A stretch of DNA of 64,000 bases from G963663615 sp963663615 (GTDB lineage: Bacteria; Bacteroidota; Ignavibacteria; Ignavibacteriales; Melioribacteraceae). Below are positions 34,839-42,854 of this stretch, in pieces. The stretch is from NCBI GenBank assembly GCA_963663615.1, contig OY760517.1:1736001-1800000 (forward strand), given 5' to 3'. Position 1 is the first letter of the stretch. Each line of letters begins with the position of its first letter. The position numbers and the translations under genes were made by a program. Below the pieces are notes generated by a model. It worked only from the letters and a program-made list of their open reading frames with translations, did no database searches and was not told the DNA's origin.

Positions 34839-36044
34839 ATGGAAAATAAAACAAATAGAACTGGTGCTGTAATATTTTCTGAATATTCTCGTGGTGAAGC
34901 TCTTCAGAAAGCAGTTTATATGTCGCGAGAAGATTTGTTATTCGAATTAAAAGAATCAAAACTAAAAGGACGTGGTGGAGCAGGTTTTCCTACATCAACT
35001 AAGTGGATGCTTACTGCCGCTGCAAAAGCCGATGAAAAATACGTAGTATGTAATGCAGACGAAGGTGAACCAGGTACTTTCAAGGATCGAGTACTACTAA
35101 CCGAGTATCCGGAACTGGTATTTGACGGTATGGTAATTGCCGGTTATACCGTTGGTGCAAAATATGGTATAGTATATTTAAGAGGCGAGTACGAATATAT
35201 GCTTTCTGATCTTGAGGAATATCTTCAAAAAATGAGAGATGATAATTTACTAGGTGATAATATTGCTGGTAAAGAAGGTTTTTCGTTTGATATTTCAATA
35301 AGATTAGGTTCAGGGGCGTATGTGTGTGGTGAAGAAACCGCATTAATTGAATCTCTGGAAGGTCAGAGAGGTGAAGCAAGAAACAGACCCCCATATCCGG
35401 TAAATACCGGTTATATGGGAAAACCTACCACTGTAAATAATGTTGAAACTTTTGCTGCTGTTTCTCATATAGTTGCAAAAGGTGGTGATTGGTACAGGCA
35501 ACATGGAACAGATAAATCTACAGGTTCAAAACTGTTTTCAGTATCTGGTGATTGTGCAAAACCTGGTGTTTATGAACTACCATGGGGTACAACAATATCA
35601 GAATTACTGGGAATTGTTGAAGCGAAAAATGTTAAAGCTGTTCAGGTTGGCGGTGCTTCCGGTATATGTATCCCGAAAAGTCAGTTCGATAGACAACTGG
35701 CTTATGAAGACGCTGCAACCGGTGGGTCTATAATGATTTTCAACGAAAAAAGAAATATGCTTCATGTTGCAAAAAACTTCATGGAATTTTTCGTTGAAGA
35801 AAGTTGTGGGCAATGTACACCTTGTCGTATTGGTAATGTTAAATTGCTTGAAGGCTTGGAAATGTTGGAGAAAGGTGAATATACTTTCTCTTATATCAAC
35901 AAGTTGAAAGATTTGGCTGATACAATGCAAATCTCTTCAAAATGTGGATTAGGACAGTCTAGCCCGAATGCATTCCTTTCTATTCTTGAAAACTTTAAGG
36001 ATGAACTGTTCAACAATTCAAACGGAGGAACAAATGGAAAATAA
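34839..36044 (+). CDS. hydB: NuoF-like flavoprotein subunit (HydB), set 2, short form
   Basis: 401 residues; contains only the NuoF core. FMN site SKLKGRGGAGFPTSTKW, NADH site GSGAYVCGEETALIESLEG, SLBB-type segment, and the C-terminal [4Fe-4S] site ESCGQCTPCRIG with KCGLGQSSPN. It lacks both the N-terminal thioredoxin-like domain and the C-terminal ferredoxin domain found in the set 1 subunit, so the route between flavin and ferredoxin must differ. AGAGGAAAA precedes the ATG. It overlaps the next hydrogenase gene by eleven bases. Confidence 0.9.
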   Translation: MENKTNRTGAVIFSEYSRGEALQKAVYMSREDLLFELKESKLKGRGGAGFPTSTKWMLTAAAKADEKYVVCNADEGEPGTFKDRVLLTEYPELVFDGMVIAGYTVGAKYGIVYLRGEYEYMLSDLEEYLQKMRDDNLLGDNIAGKEGFSFDISIRLGSGAYVCGEETALIESLEGQRGEARNRPPYPVNTGYMGKPTTVNNVETFAAVSHIVAKGGDWYRQHGTDKSTGSKLFSVSGDCAKPGVYELPWGTTISELLGIVEAKNVKAVQVGGASGICIPKSQFDRQLAYEDAATGGSIMIFNEKRNMLHVAKNFMEFFVEESCGQCTPCRIGNVKLLEGLEMLEKGEYTFSYINKLKDLADTMQISSKCGLGQSSPNAFLSILENFKDELFNNSNGGTNGK

Positions 36045-37953
36045 AGATAATGTAAGAACTCCGGTTAGCCAAAAACCTCATGTAATTGCAAAGGGTGGAG
36101 ACGCTAACACAATTGGCGGAACTGTTACTGTTACCATAAACGATAAGGAAGTAGCTGTACCATTAGGTCAAACAATACTTCAGGCATGCCAGGAAAATGA
36201 CTACCATATTCCTACATTGTGTTATCATGACGACCTTTGCATTGCCGGTGTTTGTCGTATGTGTCTTGTTGAAGTAGAAGGTATGAGAACATTGCAGGCT
36301 GCATGTGCATTCCCAATTACTTCACCTATTAAAATAAAAACTACTTCTCCAAAAGTAAGAAGAGCAAGAAGACATGTTCTTGATCTTCTTTTAAGTGAAC
36401 ATTATGGACAGTGTTATACCTGTGTTAGGAACAATAATTGTGAATTGCAGGCATTAGCAAAAGAATATGGTGTTGACAACTTTACTTTTGGACAAACAAA
36501 GGAATCAAAATTCCAGGTTGATGCTTCATCATTTTCTGTTGTTAGGGATATGGACAAGTGTGTATTGTGTAAACGTTGCGTGCGTACTTGTATTGACCTT
36601 CAGGAAGTTGGTGTACTGGAAGCTGTTAACAGAGGCGATCAAACGCATATCAGTACATTTTTCGAAAAGGATTTGGGTGATGTTATTTGTATTAATTGTG
36701 GTCAGTGTATTAATCGCTGTCCTACTGGTGCATTACATGAAAACGATCCTTCTGATGAAATATGGAATGCTATTGATGATCCAGAAAAACATGTTGTTAT
36801 CCAAACTGCACCATCACCACGTGCGGCTATTGGTGAAGAATTTGGGCTTCCGGCAGGTCATTCCATGACAAGAGAAATGAATACTGCATTAAGGAAAATT
36901 GGGTTCGATGCTGTTTTCGATACTAACTTTACTGCCGACTTAACAATTATTGAAGAAGGTACCGAATTAATTATTCGTCTTTACAAGGCATTAGTTGAAA
37001 ATGACGATAAATTTAAAGTTCCTCAATTTACCAGCTGTTCGCCAGGTTGGGTAAAATTCCTTGAGCATTTTTATCCTGAATATATTGATCATTTAAGTTC
37101 GGCAAAATCACCACAGCAGATGTTTGGTGCATTGCTTAAAACTTTCTATGCGGAAAAAGCTGGTGTTAAACCGGAAAATATAGTTTCGGTTGCGGTAATG
37201 CCATGTTCTGCCAAGAAGTTTGAGTGTAATCGTCCTGAAATGGTTGATTCCGGATTTAAGGATGTTGACTATGGTTTAACTACTCGTGAAGCTGCCAAAA
37301 TGATTAAGGAAGCTGGAATTCATCTTCCTGAAATGGAAAAATCAGATTTTGATAATCCGTTTGGTGAAGCTTCAGGTGCAGGTTTAATATTCGGTGCAAC
37401 CGGTGGTGTAATGGAAGCTGCTATTAGAACAGTTGTTGAATTTGTTCTTGGTGTTCAGGCAGAAGATGTATTTGAAAATGCCAACGTAACTCCTGTTAGA
37501 GGATTTGATGGCGTTAAATATGTTGAAATTCCATTAGGCGACAAATTTGGTCCTGTTCCGGATTTAATTAAACACTTGGTACCAAATTGGGACTGGTTAG
37601 CAGGAGTTACTCTAAAAGTTGCTGTAGCTCATGGTACAGCAAATGCCAAAAAAGTAATGGAAGATATAAAAGCTGGTGGCAAATTCAGCGAATGTCATTT
37701 CATTGAATTTATGGCATGTCCTGGTGGTTGCCTTGGCGGCGGCGGTCAACCAATACCAACAAATGAAGAAATAAGGAAAAAACGTGCGGAAGCAATTTAT
37801 GCAGAAGATGAATCGCTTGAACTAAGAAAATCGCACAATAATCCTCATGTTGCTCAATTATATGAAGAATTCCTTAAGGAAGGACCATGCAGTCACTTAT
37901 CGCATAAGTTACTTCATACACATTACACCGAGCGAGGAAAATTCATTGCTTAA
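36034..37953 (+). CDS. hydA: [FeFe]-hydrogenase catalytic subunit (HydA), set 2
   Basis: 639 residues. After a ~25-residue lead come the [2Fe-2S] domain (CYHDDLCIAGVCRMCLVE), His-[4Fe-4S] site (HYGQCYTCVRNNNCELQ), two [4Fe-4S] motifs (CVLCKRCVRTC, CINCGQCINRC), the H-domain, and a small-subunit-like C-terminus (LRKSHNNPHVAQLYEEF). H-cluster signatures are TSCSPGW (333-339), MPCSAKKFE (389-397) and ACPGGCLGGGGQP (from 561). The residue just before the Pro in the first motif, usually a cluster Cys, is Ser336, with Cys335 beside it. An insertion (about 490-545) is absent from set 1. The ATG at 36034 has GGAGGAA upstream; an earlier in-frame ATG at 35968 lies inside the preceding gene and is unlikely. 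Confidence 0.92.
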   Translation: MENKDNVRTPVSQKPHVIAKGGDANTIGGTVTVTINDKEVAVPLGQTILQACQENDYHIPTLCYHDDLCIAGVCRMCLVEVEGMRTLQAACAFPITSPIKIKTTSPKVRRARRHVLDLLLSEHYGQCYTCVRNNNCELQALAKEYGVDNFTFGQTKESKFQVDASSFSVVRDMDKCVLCKRCVRTCIDLQEVGVLEAVNRGDQTHISTFFEKDLGDVICINCGQCINRCPTGALHENDPSDEIWNAIDDPEKHVVIQTAPSPRAAIGEEFGLPAGHSMTREMNTALRKIGFDAVFDTNFTADLTIIEEGTELIIRLYKALVENDDKFKVPQFTSCSPGWVKFLEHFYPEYIDHLSSAKSPQQMFGALLKTFYAEKAGVKPENIVSVAVMPCSAKKFECNRPEMVDSGFKDVDYGLTTREAAKMIKEAGIHLPEMEKSDFDNPFGEASGAGLIFGATGGVMEAAIRTVVEFVLGVQAEDVFENANVTPVRGFDGVKYVEIPLGDKFGPVPDLIKHLVPNWDWLAGVTLKVAVAHGTANAKKVMEDIKAGGKFSECHFIEFMACPGGCLGGGGQPIPTNEEIRKKRAEAIYAEDESLELRKSHNNPHVAQLYEEFLKEGPCSHLSHKLLHTHYTERGKFIA

Positions 37954-37954
37954 T

Positions 37955-37989
37955 AAAAGAAACCCCAACCTAAAGTTGGGGTTTCTTTT
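37955..37989 (+). terminator. Strong bidirectional terminator
   Basis: AAAAGAAACCCCAAC and GTTGGGGTTTCTTTT form a perfect 15-pair stem with loop CTAAA. It is A-rich on one side and T-rich on the other, so it can act on both strands. It ends the hydrogenase operon and the convergent REC gene, whose stop codon lies at its right edge. Confidence 0.92.
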
Positions 37990-39217
37990 ATTTATGGGTA
38001 AAGATTATCGTCAGGCAAAACAGGGCACCCGAATCAGTTTCAAATACAATTTTGTGATTGTTGCCGTTATCATTATCGGTAATAAAATCATCGTCACTTT
38101 TAATTAGTTTAATTCCATATTTTCCCAACTCAAACCTGATTGCTTCAATAAATTCGAATAGTAAAAAGTTTAACTTAATTGTAGCGGATTCATCATCCTT
38201 AATTCCAAAAATTGAAGAGGAAAGTTTTTCTTCACTTTGTAACTTAAGTGATATTGAAAGTTCACCAGATTTGGTTGATAAGGATTTATTAGCATTTAAA
38301 CCAAGATTTACATCTTTGGTTTCTGAGGTAAATTTAACACCAGTTCCACAATATCCGTTAATAATTCTTTTAATGCTCGAAAGGAATTCATTGTTAAAAT
38401 ATTTATTTAAAAGTTCTGTGCGGGAAACGGATAACTTGTCATTTGTAAATAAAACACTTGATAACTCCTCGAACATTGTTTCTCGGAAGTATGATTTATT
38501 TATAATATGCGGGTAACCTTCAGGTTTGGATTCATCAGATTTGTAGGTTAATCCAAATATTTTAAGTGATTCTTCAATATCCAGATCAGTCAATTTTTCA
38601 ACAAGAAATGAGTTGTTTTTAGGATCACAGTCGAGTGAATTTATAAAATATGTTGGTTCATGCTTAACATAAAGATCAAGACATTCGGCAGTTGATCTGC
38701 TGATAATAACATCAAACCGATGACCTATTAAACTTTTAAGGTATTGAGCAAAATACTTATCGCACTCATTTAGTAGTAAAGTATCCTTTACTAATTGTTC
38801 TTCAGTATCTTTGCCTCGCGAAGACCTAAAATCTTGAATAGTCTGTTTTTGTTCAGCCAGAATTTCTCTTAATCTCGAATAGGTTTGATTGTAGCTTAGA
38901 GGTTTTAAGATAAACTCCTGAATACCTATATCAACAAGTTGCTTAACGGTTGTTTTATCGCTGTGGGCTGTAATTGCAATTACGGGTAAATTTTTATACT
39001 TTATATTTCTTCTTATGGTAGAAAGAAACTCAATACCATTCATTACAGGCATTGATATATCAAGAAAGATGATGTCAGGATCATCATGCTCCAGAACTTT
39101 AAGAGCTTCAACACCATTTGAAGCTTGCACAACATCATAGCCAAACTTATTAATAATAAGTTTCATAAGAAATGTTCTAACAATGGTATCATCATCTACA
39201 ACAAGAATTTTTATCAT
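37988..39217 (-). CDS. Receiver-domain protein with unassigned, possibly CheX-like C-terminus
   Basis: 409 residues. Receiver domain at 1-120 (acceptor Asp53 in FLDISMPVMNG, Thr in AITAHS, Lys in ILKPL). A middle part (about 130-235) has no recognised fold. The C-terminal ~170 residues include ELLNKYFNNEFLSSIKRIIN, a conserved glycine turn (YCGTGVKF) and a helix ahead of the final strands, reminiscent of CheX/CheC-type phosphatase layouts, but I see no clear ExxN catalytic motif. It is convergent with the hydrogenase operon and divergent from cheW. A role in chemotaxis or in resetting the hydrogenase-linked receivers are both possible. Confidence 0.7.
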   Translation of the reverse strand: MIKILVVDDDTIVRTFLMKLIINKFGYDVVQASNGVEALKVLEHDDPDIIFLDISMPVMNGIEFLSTIRRNIKYKNLPVIAITAHSDKTTVKQLVDIGIQEFILKPLSYNQTYSRLREILAEQKQTIQDFRSSRGKDTEEQLVKDTLLLNECDKYFAQYLKSLIGHRFDVIISRSTAECLDLYVKHEPTYFINSLDCDPKNNSFLVEKLTDLDIEESLKIFGLTYKSDESKPEGYPHIINKSYFRETMFEELSSVLFTNDKLSVSRTELLNKYFNNEFLSSIKRIINGYCGTGVKFTSETKDVNLGLNANKSLSTKSGELSISLKLQSEEKLSSSIFGIKDDESATIKLNFLLFEFIEAIRFELGKYGIKLIKSDDDFITDNDNGNNHKIVFETDSGALFCLTIIFTHK

Positions 39218-39333
39218 ATTTGATTTTAAAGATAATTATTATAGTGTAAGGTAAATTAAATAACAAGTTTAAGTAAAAATCAATTTAAAAGTAAATGTTA
39301 TTTACAAAATCTTGAATAAGGGAATAAACAGAT

Positions 39334-39360
39334 TAAACTATTACCAAATTTATACGATAA
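39334..39360 (+). promoter_or_regulatory. Sigma-28 promoter of the cheW operon
   Basis: TAAA, 15 bases, then TACGATAA: the same spacing as the flagellin promoters and close to the FliA consensus TAAA-N15-GCCGATAA. The start codon of cheW is 42 bases downstream. The bases after the -10 (GGGTAG-AATATTTA-TAAATAA) resemble those after the second flagellin promoter. Confidence 0.75.
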
Positions 39361-39402
39361 AGAACTGGGTAGTAATATTTATTAAATAATCCGAGGCTGC
39401 AA

Positions 39403-39885
39403 ATGCAGGATAACTCAAAGAAAAATGATTTAACTGACCTTTTACAATTGGTAAGTTTCAAGATTGCTGATGAGGAATTTGGTATTGATATTCTTCAGGT
39501 ACAGGAAATAAACCGTATGTTGAATATTACAAAAGTTCCAAACTCACCGGAATTTATAGATGGTGTAGTTAACCTGAGGGGAAGAATTATCCCTGTAATG
39601 GATTTAAGAACCCGTTTGGGTATGCCAAGAATTGAGCATGATAACAAAACCAGAATTATTGTTGTTGAGCTTGAAGAAAATACCATCGGTTTTATAGTTG
39701 ATGAGGTAAGTGAAGTATTAAGAATTCCCAAAAGTATTACTGAGCCTCCTCCACCGATGGTTGCTGGTATTAATTCTGATTATATTACCGCAGTTGGTAA
39801 ACTTGAGGACAGACTACTTATTCTACTTGATCTGGTTAAAATCTTCAACACTGAAGAAATTAACCAAATGAATAAAATGAAATAA
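39403..39885 (+). CDS. cheW: Chemotaxis coupling protein CheW
   Basis: 160 residues, a single CheW domain (about 10-150) that links chemoreceptors to CheA. Characteristic blocks are FKIADEEFGIDILQVQEI, VPNSPEFIDGVVNLRGRIIP, MDLRTRLGM and a GFIVDEVSEVLRI strand. The ATG at 39403 follows a sigma-28 promoter at 39334-39360. It stands apart from the main che operon, heading a unit with the DnaJ-domain and coiled-coil membrane proteins; stop-to-start spacing of seven bases supports co-transcription. Confidence 0.93.
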   Translation: MQDNSKKNDLTDLLQLVSFKIADEEFGIDILQVQEINRMLNITKVPNSPEFIDGVVNLRGRIIPVMDLRTRLGMPRIEHDNKTRIIVVELEENTIGFIVDEVSEVLRIPKSITEPPPPMVAGINSDYITAVGKLEDRLLILLDLVKIFNTEEINQMNKMK

Positions 39886-39892
39886 AGTAAGT

Positions 39893-40903
39893 ATGCCTGA
39901 TATAGTAAAACTAAGAGATACTGCTGATTATCTTCTAAATGAAGGTAAACCGGAGATGGCTTATGAAATTTATGATACCATTACAAGCGATATATGGCTT
40001 TCTATTGGAATAGCCGTTTCCGGTATATCTGAATTTTCTAGGAATTATCTTGGAAATAATTTTCGTAACTCGATTGAGTTTACTAATTTATATAGCGAGA
40101 AGGTTGTCAGCTCAACGTTTATTTCGTGGTTTTCACTTGACTTTGAACAAGTATTTATTGAAATGTTGTTCTCATTATACGGAAAATTACAGTGCTATAA
40201 TAAAAATGAAACTCTTAGGAATGATAAGGGGTATTCAACTATTATTGCCGAGTATCTTGTAATGAGCACGATGATTAGTAATAACCAGGGGCCAAACTGG
40301 GTAAAAAAAATTACAAAAATTTGTATGCCAATTGTTCAGGAAAGTAAGTTATCAAGGTTACGCAATAATTATACTGACCACAAAATTGAAGCACAAATTA
40401 TCGACAGTATTCCAAATGTACTTTCTACTGAATGGGGTTTTATCAGTAATTTACTGAAGGAATACTTAATAGTAAGTAGTAATACTACAGGAAGGCTATA
40501 CAACTTTATTGCAAAAAACAGCTCGTACAGAACTCATAAAAAGAGTAATCAGAGAGCTGGTAGCGATAAACAACAGCAACAAAGTAATACTAATTACAAA
40601 AAGTATGAAAAATATGAGAAGTATGAAAAGTATGAGCGTTATGAAAGCTCATATTCTGAATCCAGCGGATTTGATTTATCTTCTCTAACCGAATTTGAAA
40701 AAGAAAAATATTTTGGCGAAATACTTAACCTTAAAGGTAAGGTAACAAAATCACAAATACGACATAAATACTTGGAACTAATTTCTTTATATCATCCTGA
40801 TAAGGTTAATGGGCTGGGCGAAGAGATAAAATCTTTGGCAAATAAAAAAACTCAGGAATTGAATGCAGCTTATCAATGGATGAAAATTAAATACGAGATT
40901 TAA
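39893..40903 (+). CDS. DnaJ-domain protein with KYE repeat linker
   Basis: 336 residues. The N-terminal ~200 residues form an uncharacterised helical region. A polar linker (about 210-260) contains a KYE tandem repeat (KYEKYEKYEKYERYE). A J domain closes the protein (about 265-336) with the HPD tripeptide in LISLYHPDKVNG, so it should stimulate an Hsp70 ATPase. A C-terminal J domain without Gly/Phe or zinc-finger regions marks it as a class III co-chaperone with a specialised client. Position between cheW and a membrane coiled-coil protein, under a sigma-28 promoter, suggests a client in motility or chemotaxis; that is inference. Confidence 0.8.
   Translation: MPDIVKLRDTADYLLNEGKPEMAYEIYDTITSDIWLSIGIAVSGISEFSRNYLGNNFRNSIEFTNLYSEKVVSSTFISWFSLDFEQVFIEMLFSLYGKLQCYNKNETLRNDKGYSTIIAEYLVMSTMISNNQGPNWVKKITKICMPIVQESKLSRLRNNYTDHKIEAQIIDSIPNVLSTEWGFISNLLKEYLIVSSNTTGRLYNFIAKNSSYRTHKKSNQRAGSDKQQQQSNTNYKKYEKYEKYEKYERYESSYSESSGFDLSSLTEFEKEKYFGEILNLKGKVTKSQIRHKYLELISLYHPDKVNGLGEEIKSLANKKTQELNAAYQWMKIKYEI
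40601..40645 (+). repeat. 9-bp in-frame tandem repeat (five units, AARTATGAR)
   Basis: Five units encoding KYE/RYE inside the DnaJ-domain protein. Units differ at third positions (AAG/AAA, GAA/GAG) and one AAG has become CGT. Being a multiple of three, length changes would alter linker length without breaking the frame. Confidence 0.85.
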
Positions 40904-40907
40904 TTAA

Positions 40908-42734
40908 ATGGTGGCTCAGGAAACAAATTATCAAAATTTTCATTATCTCAAAATGATTGAGATTGGACAGGAATACTTTAACTATGTAAGTAGGGATGAA
41001 GCTAACCTTCTTTCACAGATTAAAAACAGTATAAAGTTTTATTCATTTAGAATAACAGGGAAACACGAGGAAAACTTTATTCGTATTAATGCAGCCCCTG
41101 TTGTGTGGATTAATGAATCAAAATTTATAAAAGATCTAGAGCTTTATTTAAACAAAAATCCTAAATCCAATATCGATCATTTTGTACTTGTTAAGGAGTA
41201 TTATACCAAGTGGGTTATTAACAAGGATAAAGATGAAAAGAAACAAATTGCCTCTGCTACCGCAAGATTAATTGAAAAGAATCCCAAAGATCAAAATATT
41301 TTGTTAAAGCTGTATCTTGTATCACTTTTTACTTTTGAAGAATCATTATTTGACAGAGATAAAGCGATTACTTTATTTGATGAGATAATAGACTATATCG
41401 GTATTGAGTTTGGTAAAGCATCAATATTTAAACATCTGCTTTATTTTGTTAACATTATCTATTCTTTCCTTTATATGAAAACCGGTGAGTATGTTGAGGC
41501 TAAAGGAAAATTGCTCGATGCAACCTCTGAAGAACAGGAGGGGTTAAATTCAAAGATATACCTAATGATTATTGAAATGATCCTTGGTAATACAACGAGT
41601 GTTAGAGGAACATTGAATGATATTCTTGATTACGATATGGGGCGAATAAAAATTGCTCTGGACAACAATAATTTTAATATGTTTGAGTTTTTCCTGCGTA
41701 ATAATATTATATCAATAATTTTCAACTTCCCTAGTATTTCTGCAATATATGATGATTTTGACCCATTTTTTGAGGAATGTATATCTTCAAACTCTAATTT
41801 ACTTAGTGAAATTAATGATAATATTAAACTCTTTAAAACATATCCAGATTCAAACTATGTTACCAAGGGGAATCTGGAAAATATCCACTTTCTGGAAAGG
41901 GTTATAGATAAGTATATCACCTCAAACAATTTTGTTCTTCTTTCAGCAGCAGTTAAGTTAAAAGTAAAGTATTTTGATACTATAGAAGCTGTGAAAGATA
42001 ATATTAGAAAGTCGTTTAATGATGTTGTTAATAATAAAATACGATCATATAAAATTGGTATTTCCGAGCAGCAGCAGGTACTGGATAATATTCATAAAGA
42101 ACGAGAAAGATTGCTTGAAACTCTTAAAAGGGAAGAAGAGATTGCAATAACAAAATTTGAAGAAAGGGTTGAAGAGGAAGTTCAGAAGTTTGAAGGAAAA
42201 ATTGATAATCTCACAAAGTCGGATGAGTTAAATCCAAAACTATCTTTTCAAAATACTCTTGTGTATGGTGTTATTATTGCTTTGCTTGTATCTATATTGG
42301 GGGGATTTGCAGGCTATTCAAATAGTTTTAGTGCTAATACAAATGATTTTAACCATATACTCTCTAATGTGTTCTTAAAAGGGTTACAGTGGGGTCTAAT
42401 TACAATTATTATTGCTTTTATTGTAGCAATATTGGCATCTGGTGCTGTGCTGCTTGAAAAATCGAACCAGAAGATGAAATTTGTTAAAAAGATAAGTGAT
42501 ATAAAACGATATAAAGAAAAAGAAATTCAGAAGATTCAAAAGACTGCTTCAAGCAAGGAAGAAAATATTCTTAAAGCTTTTATTGAAAGAGTGCAGGAGC
42601 AGGAAGAGATAATTTCCAAAAACAAAAAAGAGAAAGAAGAAAAGGAAAGAAAGCTTAAGGAAGATGCGGCTGAAAACATTTCAATGGAAATTGAACGCTT
42701 TCAAAAGTATCTTATCAAAGAGCAGAAGGGCTAA
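40908..42734 (+). CDS. Large helical membrane protein with two TM segments and coiled coils
   Basis: 608 residues, not assigned to a family. The N-terminal ~370 residues are helical and TPR-like in pattern (KNPKDQNILLKLYLVSLF, KTGEYVEAKGKLLDATSEEQ). A coiled coil (about 385-440, KERERLLETLKREEEIAITK) leads to two close membrane helices (about 446-468, LVYGVIIALLVSILGGFAGY; and about 492-515, WGLITIIIAFIVAILASGAV). A second highly charged coiled coil runs to the end. Both coils would be cytoplasmic. The gene follows the DnaJ-domain gene by four bases, so the two probably act together, perhaps as a membrane scaffold linked to CheW. Confidence 0.6.
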   Translation: MVAQETNYQNFHYLKMIEIGQEYFNYVSRDEANLLSQIKNSIKFYSFRITGKHEENFIRINAAPVVWINESKFIKDLELYLNKNPKSNIDHFVLVKEYYTKWVINKDKDEKKQIASATARLIEKNPKDQNILLKLYLVSLFTFEESLFDRDKAITLFDEIIDYIGIEFGKASIFKHLLYFVNIIYSFLYMKTGEYVEAKGKLLDATSEEQEGLNSKIYLMIIEMILGNTTSVRGTLNDILDYDMGRIKIALDNNNFNMFEFFLRNNIISIIFNFPSISAIYDDFDPFFEECISSNSNLLSEINDNIKLFKTYPDSNYVTKGNLENIHFLERVIDKYITSNNFVLLSAAVKLKVKYFDTIEAVKDNIRKSFNDVVNNKIRSYKIGISEQQQVLDNIHKERERLLETLKREEEIAITKFEERVEEEVQKFEGKIDNLTKSDELNPKLSFQNTLVYGVIIALLVSILGGFAGYSNSFSANTNDFNHILSNVFLKGLQWGLITIIIAFIVAILASGAVLLEKSNQKMKFVKKISDIKRYKEKEIQKIQKTASSKEENILKAFIERVQEQEEIISKNKKEKEEKERKLKEDAAENISMEIERFQKYLIKEQKG

Positions 42735-42854
42735 AGACAAACAAGTGTACAATATTGTGCATTATTTACATAGATTAACTATTCTATTCTCGAAATACTT
42801 TTTTGGTATATTTATTGTTGTTAAATAGTTAGATTTTAATAATCATAGCTAATA

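Noticed and set aside
42737..42765. TGTACAAT-ATTGTGCA palindrome after the coiled-coil membrane protein
   Set aside because: Imperfect, no T-run, and not placed at a promoter; too weak to call.
42804..42819. TGGTATATTTATTGTT upstream of the first glycosyltransferase as a sigma-54 promoter
   Set aside because: Spacing of GG and TTG is right, but C at -23 and C at -12 are missing and the segment is A/T-rich, so a chance match is likely.
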